64,000 bases of DNA from Orthonyx spaldingii (Eukaryota > Chordata > Aves > Passeriformes > Orthonychidae), in contig VZTJ01000748.1 of assembly GCA_013397795.1 (NCBI GenBank), positions 2,090,648-2,154,647 on the forward strand, written 5' to 3'. The notes under the pieces are model-generated. The model was not told the origin of the DNA and did not search any database. It saw nothing but the letters and a program-made list of their open reading frames with translations. Positions 51,993 through 64,000 of the stretch are shown piece by piece; position 1 is the first letter of the stretch; each line of letters begins with the position of its first letter. Made by a program: the position numbers and the translations under genes.

Positions 51993-52240
51993 CTTAAAAG
52001 AAAAAAAGAGAGAGTTGGGGTTTTTTTTACAGTGTTTTAGAGTGTTAAATGACTCACTATAAAAACAAAGAAATCCAGAGTTTAGTCTTGATACAAATGA
52101 GATTTTAAATATATACAATATCTAAAAATATACCTATCACTTACGTCACATGGAAGTAGAAAAGCTGAATGACACTTATTCATGCAATTCATGTAAAGCA
52201 GTCAAGTTCTCTACTAGACACTGATAAACATGAAACTCAC

Positions 52241-52426
52241 AAAGCTTGGGTCCTTGTTTAAGCAGGCCTCAACAAATTCTTTGAGGGATTTACTGAAGTT
52301 TCCTTCCAGCGTTGGTGGATTGTTCTTAGGAATGAGGAACAAAACTTTCATTGGATGTAATTCTGAATGAGGTGGCTCTCCTTTCGCAAGTTCTATGGCT
52401 GTTATGCCTAATGACCAGATATCTGC
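52241..52426 (-). CDS. STK24: STK24 exon: kinase C-lobe
   Basis: Sixty-two codons, phase 0 to 0, from ADIWSLGITAIELAKGEPPH through MKVLFLIPKNNPPTLEGNFS to EACLNKDPSF. The Asp of DIWSLG is the subdomain IX aspartate. Acceptor 'gtttcttacag', donor 'gtgagt'. An LTR begins 59 bases upstream of this exon's acceptor. The 248-base intron after it contains nothing notable. Confidence 0.97.
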
Positions 52427-52485
52427 CTGTAAGAAACAATGCTTTTAAGATTAGGTTGGAGAAAGAAAAGAAAGTGTTGGCTTGC

Positions 52486-53030
52486 TGTTCTAGTTTAACC
52501 AGCAACACACATCTGCTTGCTCACACCATCCCCTGGTGGAATGGGGGTAGGGGAGGAAGAGAATTTGAAGGGTAAAGGGGAGAAAACTTGTGAGTTATGA
52601 ACAGTTTAATAATTGAAATAAAATAACAATAATAAATTGCAGTGGAAAAGAAAATAACAAAGAGAGAGAAATAAAACCCAAAAAATGCAAGTGATGTAAG
52701 TGGAAACAGCTGCTCACCACTAACAGAAAGATGCTCAGCCAGTCCCTGAGCAGTAGAGCCCAGCTCACCTTTCCCCTCGCCATATGGTATGGAATATCCC
52801 TCTGGTCAGCTGGGATCAGCTGTCCTGGCTGAGTCCCCTCCCATCTCCTTGTGCACCCCCAGCTCACTGGTGGTTGAAAAGCAGAAGAGGCCCTGACTCT
52901 GTGCAAGCGCTGCTCAGCAATAAGGAAAACATCCCGGAGTTATTGGCACTGTTGCAGCACAAATCCAAAACACAGTCCCATACCAGCTACTGGGAAGAAA
53001 ATTAATTTTACCCCAGTCAAAACCACCACA
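52486..53030. mobile_element. Solo LTR of an avian ERVL-like endogenous retrovirus (subfamily variant)
   Basis: Starts TGTTCTAGTTTAACC and ends AAAACCACCACA, with TG...CA ends. It shares with the 26795 element the phrases 'atatggtatggaatatccct' (here complete), 'ttgtgcacccccagct', 'gcgctgctcagcaataa' and the closing 'ttaccccagtcaaaacca'. Its first half differs (A-rich, with 'gagagaaataaaaccca'), so it is a distinct subfamily. The flanks 'cttgc' (52481-52485) and 'cttgt' (53031-53035) look like a five-base target-site duplication with one change. No internal viral genes. Confidence 0.88.
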
Positions 53031-55429
53031 CTTGTAAAGCTAGCTTTTTAAGCTTTTCCATAAATAACTTCACACATAAATCAGTTTTATTACCATTGTT
53101 TTATGTGATTAGTCACATAGACCAAGTAAACAGAGTTTCTTTGTCTTCACTTTACAGTATAAACAGTTCTACTAACTAGAGTTTAAAACTTTTTGAAATC
53201 AATACTCTTACACCAAAAAACAATGGCAGAGTTGTTATAAACTAGCATTTTATCTATCATATTCAAGTACATTACGTAAATATGGGGTAAGACTAAAATA
53301 TTTACTTAAAGGAAAATGTTGAAACTTGCACAAGACTTTTCCTCAACATAAATTAGCTAGTACAACCATCAGAAATTTAATACATTAGAATATAACTTTC
53401 CTGGGGTTTAACACTGTTCTTATATATCATTCTTATTCACAGACTAGAGAAAAGCAGTCTTGAACAATAATATTCAGCTTTTTGGTCCAAGTAGTCTCTG
53501 AAAGTTTCCACCATCAAAATGTGCTATTCTTTCTAGAGAATGCTGTCTCCCTTGATACAAATCCCATTGCAAATCTGCCTGAAGTAATGTGAAGTAATGC
53601 ATTATAATTCTCTTATGTTTTGCTGAAATCACAGACCCAAAAGTCAAGAGAATGGATAATAAACCTGTCAGAAAGGTAAAAGAAAAAAAATTTCACAGAA
53701 ACATCTGTTCCAAGGACAAGATACCAATAAAAAAATATTTATTTTGGGGGGTTTTTCTGTTTCTTTTTAAGTGAAATGAGAACAAAGACTTATTCTAGGG
53801 AAAACAGGAAAGATCTGACATGAGCTATCTGGTTTTACTCCCAAACAGAGCATCTGGAATTTTGTTATGCTGTAAACAGATCTATTTCCAGGTACTGGAT
53901 AGAGCAGAGATTTAATTTATCACTGCTGTCTTTACTAAGTAGCCCTCAACTCCACCTGTCTCTGCCCCATGATTTCTTATGGTTATCTTTGACTGACTTG
54001 CACACATCCATTCCACTATCACAGCCACAGTGCCTGGCCCAAAACAAGCTGCTCCTTCCTTGTTCAGACAGTATCCTACTGTTAAGAGCTTAGTTCCTTA
54101 ATTTTGCAAGTAAGAATGAAGAAAAAAAAAATCAGAGTCAATTAGCATACCATTGAATTTATAAAATGCCATTTTGCTACCCCATGTTACAGAACAGCTC
54201 CTGAGCACAAAGAATTACATAAGCACCAGAGCCCCGAATTTCATTTATCTTAATAAGCACATTGTCAGCTAAGCTCTCCTCAAGTCTAATTGTAACTTCC
54301 CTCTAGCAGGAAAGCTTTTCTTGGTTACAAAAGAAAAATGTCACCTGCAAAGATGAGTGCTCATGTTAACAACTGAGCATTATTATTTCCAATTTATGCA
54401 GAATTTCAGTTTCTCAAGAGGAAAGTTAAAGCCATATAAATGGATAGATCTTCCTCTGACAGACTTTCAGTCACAGGTGGAGCATATGTGTATATAAGTA
54501 TAAACATCAAATTTACATGTGTATGAGTGCAGAGATACCCACTTGTACACACACACATACATATAAATACTTCCTATTTCTCTCATGTATTTATAACCCT
54601 ACTGCTAGTGACCTTCCTCTACAAAAATGAACAAAAAAGTACAACAAACCATGGCTGCACACTAGACTCTTTGAAGTTCAAGGTGGGTTTTGGAAGCCAA
54701 TTCCTGTCGAAAACATCAAAAATAACTCACCCCATATTCCTCTGGAACCATATTCTCCCCTTTTTCACAGATAACAAAGGAAGTACCAATTGCATGTGTA
54801 TCCAATTAGGCATTTCTAGGATGCACTTGACTGTGACAATGAAACACCAGAACAAGCACAAATCAGTCCTCCAAATGAAGAGGGATAAGCATGACCTTAG
54901 GAAGTGGTGACACTACATTTTTACAAAGTTTCATCACATGTTGTGGTATTTACAGTTTCAAATCTTGAACAAAAATTCTTCTTCCGAGTTCAGATGACAG
55001 TCAGCAACTCACTGGTAAGCACTACTTACTGCAGTACTGTCATAAGCCTTTCCTTTTCTAATCTAACGAGTAAAATTCAGTCTGGCTTTGAAGGTCTTGT
55101 AAGTCAAAGAAAACAGGCTATGTGCAAGAGAAATCCATTTTCAAATTAAATCTATTTTTTTAACAGTACAAGAAAGGAGAGAGAACTAGATATGTGAAAA
55201 ATGAAGCATGTTAAGAAAACATGTTTTCAGATAAGACAGGAATCAAAACGGGAAGCAGAAGTACTGGCAAAAACTACAGCCCTTTAAAACTTTTATTGTG
55301 AATCCCTCATCAAGTATCCAAGACTCTTATGTCCATGTGACACTGCAGACTGAAACAGTCAGAATGCAAAACCTAAGGGCTGAATCATGCTTTGTCCAAG
55401 TGATGGTCATTCCCAGGAGTCAAACCTCA

Positions 55430-55545
55430 AAAAAACAAAAACAAAACAAAAAATCCAACCAACCAAAACCAAAACAAACAAACTAAAAAAAAAACCACAA
55501 AAACACACGAAGAAAAAAACCACAAACCACCATTCAAAAAAGTTT
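55430..55545. repeat. A/C-rich low-complexity tract
   Basis: Runs of A separated by CC or C in irregular units (caaaac, ccaaccaacc). It may be a decayed retroposon tail, but no body is recognisable. Confidence 0.8.
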
Positions 55546-56788
55546 ACTCAACTTTAAATTGGGAATTTGGGGTCATTTAAGTTTCTAGAGGCCCTACAGT
55601 GTTTTGCTTGTTATAGCCTCTTTACAGAAAGATATCAAATAGGGAAATAAGCAATACTACAGCCTACACCAGAGTCAGAGTCAGCCTTGGCAAGTGGAAG
55701 GAAACATCCCAACTGGTCTCACTGCATGGAGATCCAGCCAAACAACAAATCCCTACTGGGGAATCAGAGAAGATGGACAAGAATGATGAGCTCGGGGGAG
55801 AACACAAGGAAATACTGTCAATTAAGAAAGCTGATCTTAACACAAGTGGGGCTTGAGGATGACCTTTATTTCAGACATACAGCTGCAGCAGTGGGTCATG
55901 GGGTTGGGCGAAGAGCCTTCCCTGACACCATGGATGTCCTGCTGAGCCAGCCAGGCCACGTGGGGCAGGGAGAAGGCAGGGGCAGCAAAGAGCTGTGTAT
56001 GCACCTCAAACAAACAGAAGCATAAAGAACAAGTAACCAACACGACGGACTTTGAAAAACACAATAGGCTTGAGCTGGCTTTAATGCACATATTCCTTTC
56101 TGCCAACAAGGGACACACAGTGCCATACTGGTGAGAATACAGAGAACAGTAATGGAATCACATTTCTATTGTGACCCAACTATGTATTATAATTGATATA
56201 TTATGCTTATGTTGAGATTTCAGTATGCTGATGTGCCACTCAGCTAAATTAAAATTCTGTGTATAGATAAATTTGGTATTAAAGACTAACACCCCCCGAA
56301 TGGCAAATCTAAAAGAACACGGTCAGAGTAGCACAGACCCACGCAACACTTTCTGCCAGAGATGAGTAACAGCACTTTCAAACAACACTTTCACACCTAC
56401 CAAATCTTCAATATTCTTCAACTGTGTTACTGGGGTTTTTTTTTCTAAAAACAAGTGGAAGAATATTAACATTTTGTATACATTTGCACTCTTCTACTTT
56501 TAAACAGCCAAAAATACACATCAATAGAGTGGAATAAAAGGTGATGGGAGATACTCATGAATACTCTATTATTTCTTGCCATCTGGATTGTCTTAAGAAA
56601 CTAGGAAACTTAAACTTTGGATACAAATTAGGAATGTTTCCTCACCAACACTTTTTAGCTGCTAGGTGTCATGTAAACACACCCTCATGTAGACATGGTC
56701 AAAGATATTAGCTACATGCTGAAGACCAACCTATGTAATTTAAGTCAGAAAAAAGAAGGGACTTTGGTAATGCCTTGAAGTACCTTAC

Positions 56789-56946
56789 CTTTGAATCATA
56801 TGCTGATTGCTTTATTACTTCAGGTGCCATCCAAAATGGTGTTCCCACAAAGGTATTCCTCTTTATCTGTGTATCTGTTAGCTGTCCTGCTACTCCAAAA
56901 TCTGCCAGTTTTACTTCCCCTTGTTCAGACAGCAATACATTAGCAG
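56789..56946 (-). CDS. STK24: STK24 exon: DFG, activation loop and APE
   Basis: Two bases complete Ala, then ANVLLSEQGEVKLADFGVAG, QLTDTQIKRNTF and VGTPFWMAPEVIKQSAYDSK. Contains the DFG metal-binding Asp, the activating Thr equivalent to human Thr178, and the APE motif. Acceptor 'ctttattccag', donor 'gtaagg'. Confidence 0.98.
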
Positions 56947-57062
56947 CTGGAATAAAGAAGAGGAAATAGCAGAAATTAAGAAATTTGACAATGTAAGGGT
57001 GCCCATTTAGGTTGCATGAGTTCTTCTGATATTCTTTCAACATAAATAAAAAAACAATTTAC

Positions 57063-57171
57063 CTTTAATATCTCTGTGGATTTTCTTTTCCGAATGCAAG
57101 TAATCGAGTCCTTTGAGTATCTCCCTCAATATTGTAGCAATTTGGGTTTCATCAAGTGAGCCAGGTTCTAA
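57063..57171 (-). CDS. STK24: STK24 exon: catalytic loop (HRD)
   Basis: Thirty-six codons plus one base: LEPGSLDETQIATILREILK then GLDYLHSEKKIHRDIK. The HRD Asp is the catalytic base and the Lys two residues on is that of Ser/Thr kinases. Acceptor 'atttcctag', donor 'gtaaat'. Confidence 0.98.
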
Positions 57172-59424
57172 CTAGGAAATGCAAGAAATGTTTAAATATG
57201 TATAAAAAAGGGACAGACAGAGAACAGAAATAACACTGTGACTACAGAAAGAAATTACTCCTCCTGTCACCCTGCAAAATTTCCCATTTTCTAACATGAG
57301 ACAAAATGGAATATTCTTTTCAAAAATACGTAGTTCTAAACTAAGTGGCCTAATGAACAACAGGCAAAGAAATAATTTATCTAAAATATTACGTAAAATT
57401 TGTTAAAGGTCCCATAAAGACAGTCTCAAGTTCTTGCTTTGTGGTCAGGTCATAGATATAACTATGCCTTTGAAAAGCATCTGTTTGTTAACATTACACT
57501 GAACTTAGATGTGCAACTCCACAGACCCTATGTGGGCCCAAATCTCAAAGCCAGAGCAAGAAGCTAAGGCATACTAGGTACTAGATCAATCAAACAGTCT
57601 ATGACTACATACTGCACTGGATATTGAGAATCTCTCTAAAACACAACTCAAACCAATAGGCTGAGAGAACATCACATATTTTTAAAAGTTGACTTTTTTC
57701 ATGTAATACTGGAAATATAAATCTGCTAATTGTTAAAAAGTCCAAGTAATTCTTCTTAAGAGAAGAAGCAGTAGTGTTAGATGATCCTCAAGATCTTTAC
57801 ATCTGATATGAATTCTAAAAGTGAGAATAACACTAAACAGACAGAGGAAAGGTCACTACCCAGAGAGGCTCCTTAACCAGTAAGAGCATGGCAAGAGAGA
57901 CACTGAAACTTTGTGTCCAACAATTAATATTGGAAATACTCCAGTATTGTAGTTTACTCCACAATAGCAGTCACTGAAGCACAATCAAAAAGTTGTATCT
58001 CTAAAGCTCCACTCTGAGAAGGAAAGCATTTCAGATAAAGATTTTCAGATAAAAATTAAAAATAGTACATCCCTCAGAATCCTCATGCATAGCAACAGAG
58101 GCAATATTTCATGTAACGCAGACAATGCATTTGCTTTATCTTTGCAGCTTTAGTTATAATCTTTTTTGCTTTTCCTTAGCTCTGATAATACACACAATAT
58201 TACCACTCCCTGAAACCCACCAAGACATTCTCAAAGCTTTGCTCCAGCCAGGCTGTGAACACCAGTTCAACACCTAGTAACATGACACAGCACATCTAAC
58301 GGGAGAAAACCTCTTAGGTCAGCTTCAGCTCACCTTAGTGAGCAGGAATTATTGAAAACAGATTAAATCTGAGAATACTGGCACTTGTACCTCGGTCACA
58401 AACTTCAGCTATACTCAAAGTTGAACAAAAATGTATGTGCAGTTGCATTATATGTACTTTTTCTTGTGAGGCAGGATTTTGAAATCATCCAGTGCATGTT
58501 CAAGTACAGAAAACACCAAGCTAGCATGACATGTCTGCACTCTGAACACGGAATTCAAAGTTCCCGTTACTTCTTGCCTTGAGTATGAAAACGTGGCAAA
58601 GCATGCCAGATTCCAGCCGAGAACCATAATGTACATATTAGCACTAGGAGAACATTCACCAGAACATAAACTGAAAATCAATGAAGCACACAAAAGGTGC
58701 TTATTAGACACTTATGTGATGATTTCAGCTCTGTGGTGCAATTTCTTCAATAACATTTTAAGATGTGAACAAGGACTTTGTACTATTCTAAGCAACAAAC
58801 TTAGAGAACAAGCACATGGTCATCACACAAGTGAAATGTGTGTGATGAAAAAAAGAGAAGAAAATATGGCAACATCTGTTTTCATTCTCCTCTTCTACAC
58901 CAATGCAAAGAAAGTAATAACTAATTTATAAAAGCAAACCTGATTTCTAATTGTTTCCATCAGGAAGAAAAGAAGCTATCACAACAATAAATAAACTTTT
59001 TTTACCCCATCTTTATGGGGAACATCATGAATTTTCATACAACCACAGAACTCATAACAGATGTGGAAGCTAAAAGGTATAAATGGGTTTGAAAATGCAC
59101 AACTGCAGGAAGTCCACGTTTAATACCTCCTTCTGTCTTCTGGATGTCACCAGCAGTGTTCCTTTACACTGACCTTGTTCCTTTCCCTCTTTCCTCAAGC
59201 GTTTATCACATGCCCCATTTGACAACTGCAAACTCTGCTACAAAGACATTCTGCCTCAATTTGTATAATAATTTTCACACACTTAAAACATCCATTATTA
59301 TTTCTATAATAGTGTTTTTTAAATCCACAATAAACGTAAGATGGTGCATCATTTGGGAGGGGGCTTGGGTGTTGGGCTTCTTAATAGCTAAAGTGAATGT
59401 CAGCATCTAGTCACAGTAAACATA

Positions 59425-59605
59425 ATCTGCACTGACCCCTTCAAATTCCAATTCAAACTGGGGTACTCTATCCCAGGTGCAGAATGAGGCACTTGCTCTT
59501 GTTAAACTTCATATGCTTGGCGACTACCCAGCCCTCTGGTCTATCCAGGGCTCCCTGCAAGCCCTCTCTACCCTCCATGGAGTCCAGAGCTCCTCCTATT
59601 TCTTT
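59425..59605 (-). mobile_element. CR1 LINE fragment (end of reverse-transcriptase ORF)
   Basis: The minus strand translates to KHMKFNKSKCLILHLG, matching the LMKFNKxKCxVLHLG signature near the end of the CR1 ORF2 protein. On the plus strand this is 'cttgttaaacttcatatgct'. It is internal to CR1, truncated at both sides and broken by stops, so it is a dead relic. Confidence 0.85.
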
Positions 59606-60047
59606 GAAATATTATTTTTAATACCAGCTGAAATTGTATTTCTGTCGTTTAGACTTCAGAAACTTCAAACACGGAAGCTTTTGTTTATTTGTTTGGGGGA
59701 GGGGGTGGTGAGGAAGATACATTAAAATGTATAAACTAAGAAGAGTTGTGGTGGCAGAATTAAGAGATACAAAAAACTATTTTCAGGCACTAGTGCTCTC
59801 TGGCTGACTGAAGATCAGCATTCTAAGATGTTTATATCCTGGTCCCAATATTATGTTGCTTAGTTCCCTTCCATTTACACAAATAATCAGTCATGCCTCA
59901 TGGAAAATAACTTTTTTCTGGCATTGACAAATACTTTTCTCCTTTACTGAAAGCGAACATTGTCACAGCCAAATGTCCTATTATAGTTTCCAGAACTATA
60001 CGGTAGGAAAATAATTACGTGAAGTAAAGTAACAAAAAACCATCATT

Positions 60048-60124
60048 TATATGTTTATATATTTATTTAATATAATATTTAATTTAATATAATATTTATT
60101 TTATATAATTTATGCATAATTTAC
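60048..60124. repeat. TA-rich low-complexity tract
   Basis: Repeated variants of tttaatataatatt just downstream (minus strand) of the exon at 60129-60185. Confidence 0.8.
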
Positions 60125-60128
60125 TTAC

Positions 60129-60185
60129 TAGATCAAGGGCAGAGCCTCCACCCAAATATTCCATTATTATCCATAATTTTGTATC
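60129..60185 (-). CDS. STK24: STK24 exon: kinase hinge
   Basis: Nineteen codons, phase 0 to 0: DTKLWIIMEYLGGGSALDL. MEYL is the hinge that binds the adenine of ATP. It starts at the residue equivalent to human Asp92. Acceptor 'ctgttttgcag', donor 'gtaagt'. This is the furthest upstream STK24 exon found in the window. Confidence 0.97.
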
Positions 60186-62507
60186 CTGCAAAACAGAAAA
60201 ACAATAAAAATGTATTAAGGTTAAAAAAAAAAAAAAAAAAAGGCAGTAATTTAAGTTAATGGGACTTGTTCCATTCTTTTTGCTAAGAAATTATCTGTAG
60301 TTTTGAAACATTTGAAGATTTAGCTGTTCCTCAAAACTATCTTTGGATTATTTCATCAAGAGTGTGCATCTCTGTGCATGCTTGTTTTCAATTTAATTCT
60401 GTTCCTCTAAATTAACAAGAGGAAAGCTACTTCCCATTTCCCAGTGGGTAAGAACACAAACTCAGAAGTTCATTACTTCCAAACAACTGATGCATACCTC
60501 ATGTCACACTCAAACTCACTTCATGGTGCCTCTTTTTTGTACTGATACAACTAGAATATAGTATCTGGGGAGAAGAAACTTCTCTTTAACCTCTACAAAA
60601 GAGTCAAGCAGTGGAAGGAAACCTCTTGCCTTTGTGCTGACTAGAACCGGCCAAGTATTCTAAGCATATTAACTCCCAAAAGCCACCCACCTCCTTATTC
60701 TTATCACACTCCTTGGTGAATTTTTCCAAGTGTCTTTTGAGACAAGAAAGATTCTGACCGAGGTCACCCAGTGAAAATGGAGGAGAATGCATTTTCATTT
60801 TAAGATTCCAATTATGGTCATTCCAAATATCAAATAATAAGTTTACATACAACATATTTCCTTTCCTTAGAAAACAGTATCTCGATTTTATTGATTGTCT
60901 TTATTTGTACAGATACCTCAAAATATTTTCTTTAGTAAGTTTCACTCCTGTCTAGTTTGAATTGAATTAGAATTTATTCTTCATATTTCTGCATTGTTTC
61001 ATTTTCTTGAACAGTCAAGTAGGTTTTCTCCACTAATGCTTATGCATCTGATATATGGTATAGAATTTTGCACAGTTGTGTTCAAGAAAGATGAAGCAAA
61101 GTAGTAATAAAGATTATTTAAGATGACTGTAACAATTTACTAGCTTCAGTTAGTAAAAGAAAAGCTAACAACAGCCTACTGTATTGCTAAAGAAAAGTTT
61201 GGTACATATTACAGGACTGTTCAACACAAGATATACAATACACTGTGCTAAGAAAGAGACTGGACTCAATCACTTCTTTCCACTGTCTGCAGCATCTTTT
61301 TCCCAAATACACTAAGAGAAGCAGTTAGTTCAGGTATCCCTTGCAGTACCAGCCTTAATACACATAATAAAGCAAAGCCACAAATCTCCCTCATAGCTAT
61401 TCAAATGAAATTGCTGCACAATACACACTGGTGGTTTAGTTTTTATGATTATCAAGTTATTTTAAGCTTTGTTAGTTTCAACTCTATGGTATGTACCAAA
61501 CTTTCACAAGACCTCTAGCATAACAATATAGATATCTCTCAGAGCAAGGAGCATATAAATAGCAACAATATTCATTTACTTTATCCTACAGAATAAAACG
61601 CCATGTAAAAATAATGGCTCACAGCCATGGCAGCCAACTCTGAATTCTCATCTGTAAGGATGGATTCAAATGTTTAGAGAAGTGATAAATCGAAGAAGTT
61701 ATGTCCTGCAATACAAGTCCTCTGAGGGATTAAAATTTTAGCCCTTAGGACTCACTTCAGTCATTTAGTCATTATTATATCTATAGTTCCACTGCATCCA
61801 CCCCCTCTCTGAACTCAGAATGCACCTGCTGTAGGTAAATGCACATTTTTCCTACCCCCAGTTACACACACCATACTATTTTTAGATGAGATGCTGGATT
61901 AGAGTTCCTTCATCATCCACTATTTTTAACACACAGATTCAGCTAAATTTAGATACCTTTCTTCAGGAATCAACTCATGCTATTTGACAAACACAGTCTT
62001 GTTAGAAATATTTTAAGACAGCCAGAACATGTGTTTTAGGAATAAAGAATAATTTAAAAACGTAATCTATCTCAGTATCTACATACAACATCCCGATAGT
62101 GTTTACTTTCTGCAGACACCACAAATATCCCAAGACCTGTAACTCATCTTGATAGAGTCCCTTACAGTACTGAAATACTTTTTCTTTTCTGCTGGAAGGT
62201 TTTTGCATTTTTTCTGTCCCTTCAAGGCTCCAGGTCACAACAGTTCCAGAACAAGAACATTTCTGAGATGTGTCTTACAGTGAGTCATCCTAAACTTGAT
62301 CAAAATTTTATATTTATAGTTTGCTTCAGTCTGATAAAACGTGTGTTAAAGCTACATGAAATTTCCTGAATATTCAAAAGTTACACTTCATTTTAAGAGT
62401 AACTTAACAAACATGTCAACTGCATCACTACTTTCTAGTTCACTGGAAATGCCTGGGTGGGAAAGAACAAGGTAAAGGAAGCAAACAAACCCCTTGACCC
62501 TTTCAAG

Positions 62508-62550
62508 AAAAGGAAAAAAAAAAAAAAAAAGGGAAAAAAAAAAGGAAAAA
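62508..62550. repeat. A-rich tract
   Basis: Long A-runs broken by GG, about 43 bases. No transposon body identified beside it. Confidence 0.85.
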
Positions 62551-63463
62551 CACCTAAATATCAACAACACCTCACCTAGAGGTCAACAAGAGATGCATCT
62601 TCCCTTTTCTATTATCTTGATTATCTCACAGATTTAAAGAGCTAACAACTTGAAATAAAGTATAATTTCCCAAAAGAGAAACTCTCTAGAATACTAGGTA
62701 CTAAATTCTCCAGCTGAAAACTAGAAATTAGAGGTAGAAAATAACTAACAAAAATATTTAAGAATATAATTTTAATTACATAGTTACACAATCATATAGC
62801 ACAATTACACTACTACAAGTTATATTACTCATAGTATTTTTAAATCATCATTTATCATTTCAATTATTTTTCTAGTTCAATTAGTCTTTGCTCCTGAAAC
62901 TTTCATCATCAGCTGTCTGGGGCCACATGCCTGAATTTACAATACAAAAGCCATTGATCAAGTAAATGCAGTAATTCTACATTTTAAAACAAGTGAAGTA
63001 TGGAAATACAGTTAAGAAACACACACACAGAGAGCTGTATCTGCATCCCAGTGTAAAGCTAAGTAATAGCAATCTATTACAATCATGGCATCTTTTTATC
63101 TGGATCCCTATATTCAAAGCCATTTTTGATTCTCTGTGGTTCCCCCCCTTGCCTCAGAAATACTACTGAACTTCATTGATGGTTTTGGGGCTTTATTTTT
63201 AAAGTTTTCATCATTCATATGAAGTATTTGAACACATTCATATTATGTATCCAAACAGATTTAATTACTATGGCAGCAAATCTTACTACCACCCTTCCCT
63301 AATTCTTGTTGGATTTTTTTTTTTTAATCTTTCTTATATAAAATCTGCATACATTGCTTAACGAGAAGATGCAAATAAATCCTTTTGGTGAGACAGCTGT
63401 AATGAATTTCTCAATATGTATTTCATCTTAAAACCAACAACCTACATATACTGACTTTATGTC

Positions 63464-64000
63464 TGTGGGGGTTTGGATGCTAGGTATCCCCCAAAGGCAC
63501 TCTGTCACTCCCTTTCTCACCTGGATATGGGAGAGAGACTATAGCAAAAGGCTCATGGGGTGAGGTAAGGACAGGGAGAGATCGTTCTCCAGTTGCCCTC
63601 ATGGGCAAAGCAGACTAAAACTGGGGACATCAGTTTAATTTATTACTAGTCAAATCAGAGTAGGATGTTGGCAAATAAAACTCAGTCTTAAAACCCCTTC
63701 CCCCTGGCCCCTTCTTCATGGGCTTGAATTTCACTCACAATTTTCTCTATCTCATCCCCCCAGTGGAACAGGGGGATGGGGAATGGGGATTGTGGTCAGT
63801 TCATCACATGTTGTCTCTGCCACACCTTCCTCCTCAGAGGGAGGACTCCTCATGCTCCTCCCCTGCTCCCACAGGAGACAGTCCTTCATGGACTTCTCCA
63901 ACATGAGTCCTTCCCACAGGCTGCACTTCTTCATGAACTGCTCCAGTGTGGGTTCATTCCATGGAGTGCCATCCTTAGGGAACAGCCTGTGGGTCCCCCA
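63464..64000. mobile_element. Partial avian LTR element, cut by the window edge
   Basis: Begins TGTGGGGGTTTGGATGCTAG. Towards the edge it shows loosely repeated units of the type 'ctgctccagtgtgggttc...ccatgga...cacagg', a hallmark of a widespread bird LTR family with internal minisatellite-like repeats. The end lies beyond the window, so whether it is a solo LTR or a provirus is unknown. It is a different family from the other two LTRs. Confidence 0.8.

Larger units (their letters stand above)
52427..56788 (-). other. STK24 intron, 4.4 kb, carries a solo LTR
   Basis: Holds the LTR at 52486-53030 and an A/C-rich low-complexity tract at 55430-55545. The plus-strand open frames at 54527-55149 and 55687-56025 show no homology. 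Confidence 0.85.
57172..60128 (-). other. STK24 intron, 3.0 kb
   Basis: Mostly unique AT-rich sequence. A CR1 relic lies at 59425-59605 and a TA-rich low-complexity tract at 60048-60124, next to the downstream exon's donor (minus-strand direction). Confidence 0.85.
43455..60185 (-). other. STK24: STK24 (MST3) gene, 3' part: STE20-family serine/threonine kinase
   Basis: Nine minus-strand exons join into 340 residues plus stop, equal in length to residues 92-431 of the human 431-residue isoform. Visible landmarks: hinge MEYLGGGSALDL, catalytic loop IHRDIKAAN, DFG, activation-loop Thr in RNTFVGTPFW, APE, DIWSLG, a Ser/Asp-rich caspase-site linker, and the C-terminal helical region. Known of the family: MST3 is a GCK-III kinase that phosphorylates NDR kinases, binds MO25, and joins STRIPAK through PDCD10 (CCM3), acting in cell migration, polarity, axon growth and apoptosis. 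The glycine loop and VAIK lysine exons are not seen and must lie right of the window. STK25 and STK26 are close relatives; the linker and C-terminus match STK24. Confidence 0.95.
60186..64000 (-). other. STK24 intron (upstream part outside window)
   Basis: I found no match on the minus strand to the exon expected next, ending in the YYGSYLK region. It holds A-runs at 60223-60241 and 62508-62550 and the start of an LTR at 63464. Otherwise AT-rich unique sequence. Confidence 0.75.

Noticed and set aside
52595..53005. Open frames of 73-103 codons around 52600-53000.
   Set aside because: They lie inside the LTR, which is non-coding.
1..64000. CRISPR arrays, operons, phage or plasmid systems.
   Set aside because: The window is vertebrate nuclear DNA with spliced genes. 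No regular spaced repeats or bacterial-type gene clusters are present.

Overview
The window is a piece of a bird genome, probably from a neoavian species. It carries two protein-coding genes split into small exons with long introns and canonical GT-AG borders. It also carries CR1 LINE relics and three LTR sequences of avian ERVL-like type. Both genes match vertebrate orthologues closely, and nothing bacterial, viral or plasmid-like is present.

Layout: positions 1-40400 (plus strand) hold the 3' half of FARP1, a Rac guanine-nucleotide exchange factor. Fourteen constitutive coding exons between 8341 and 38868 encode about the last 574 residues: the end of the FERM-to-DH linker, the whole DH domain, both PH domains and the stop codon. 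Positions 43455-60185 (minus strand) hold the 3' part of STK24 (MST3), an STE20-family kinase. Nine coding exons encode the last 340 residues, from the kinase hinge to the stop, which is the same length as the matching part of the human 431-residue isoform. The FERM exons of FARP1 lie to the left of the window and the N-lobe exons of STK24 lie to the right. The genes converge tail to tail, with 7.6 kb between the two stop codons; that gap holds both 3' UTRs and a short spacer.

The most interesting find is an unreported-looking extra FARP1 exon at 35374-35510. It sits between the exon at 33816-33979 and the exon at 36438-36545. It has the same splice phases as the 33816 exon and an open frame, and its C-terminal half resembles that exon (8 of 19 residues identical around a VCW-x-R motif). 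Using both exons, or neither, creates a premature stop, so exactly one can be used: the signature of a mutually exclusive exon pair in the linker between PH1 and PH2. Smaller observations are a NAGNAG acceptor in FARP1, a six-base tandem acceptor in STK24, an altered caspase-site sequence in STK24, and an LTR inserted 59 bases upstream of an STK24 splice acceptor.

The rest is intron or spacer with simple repeats and no further gene that I can support.
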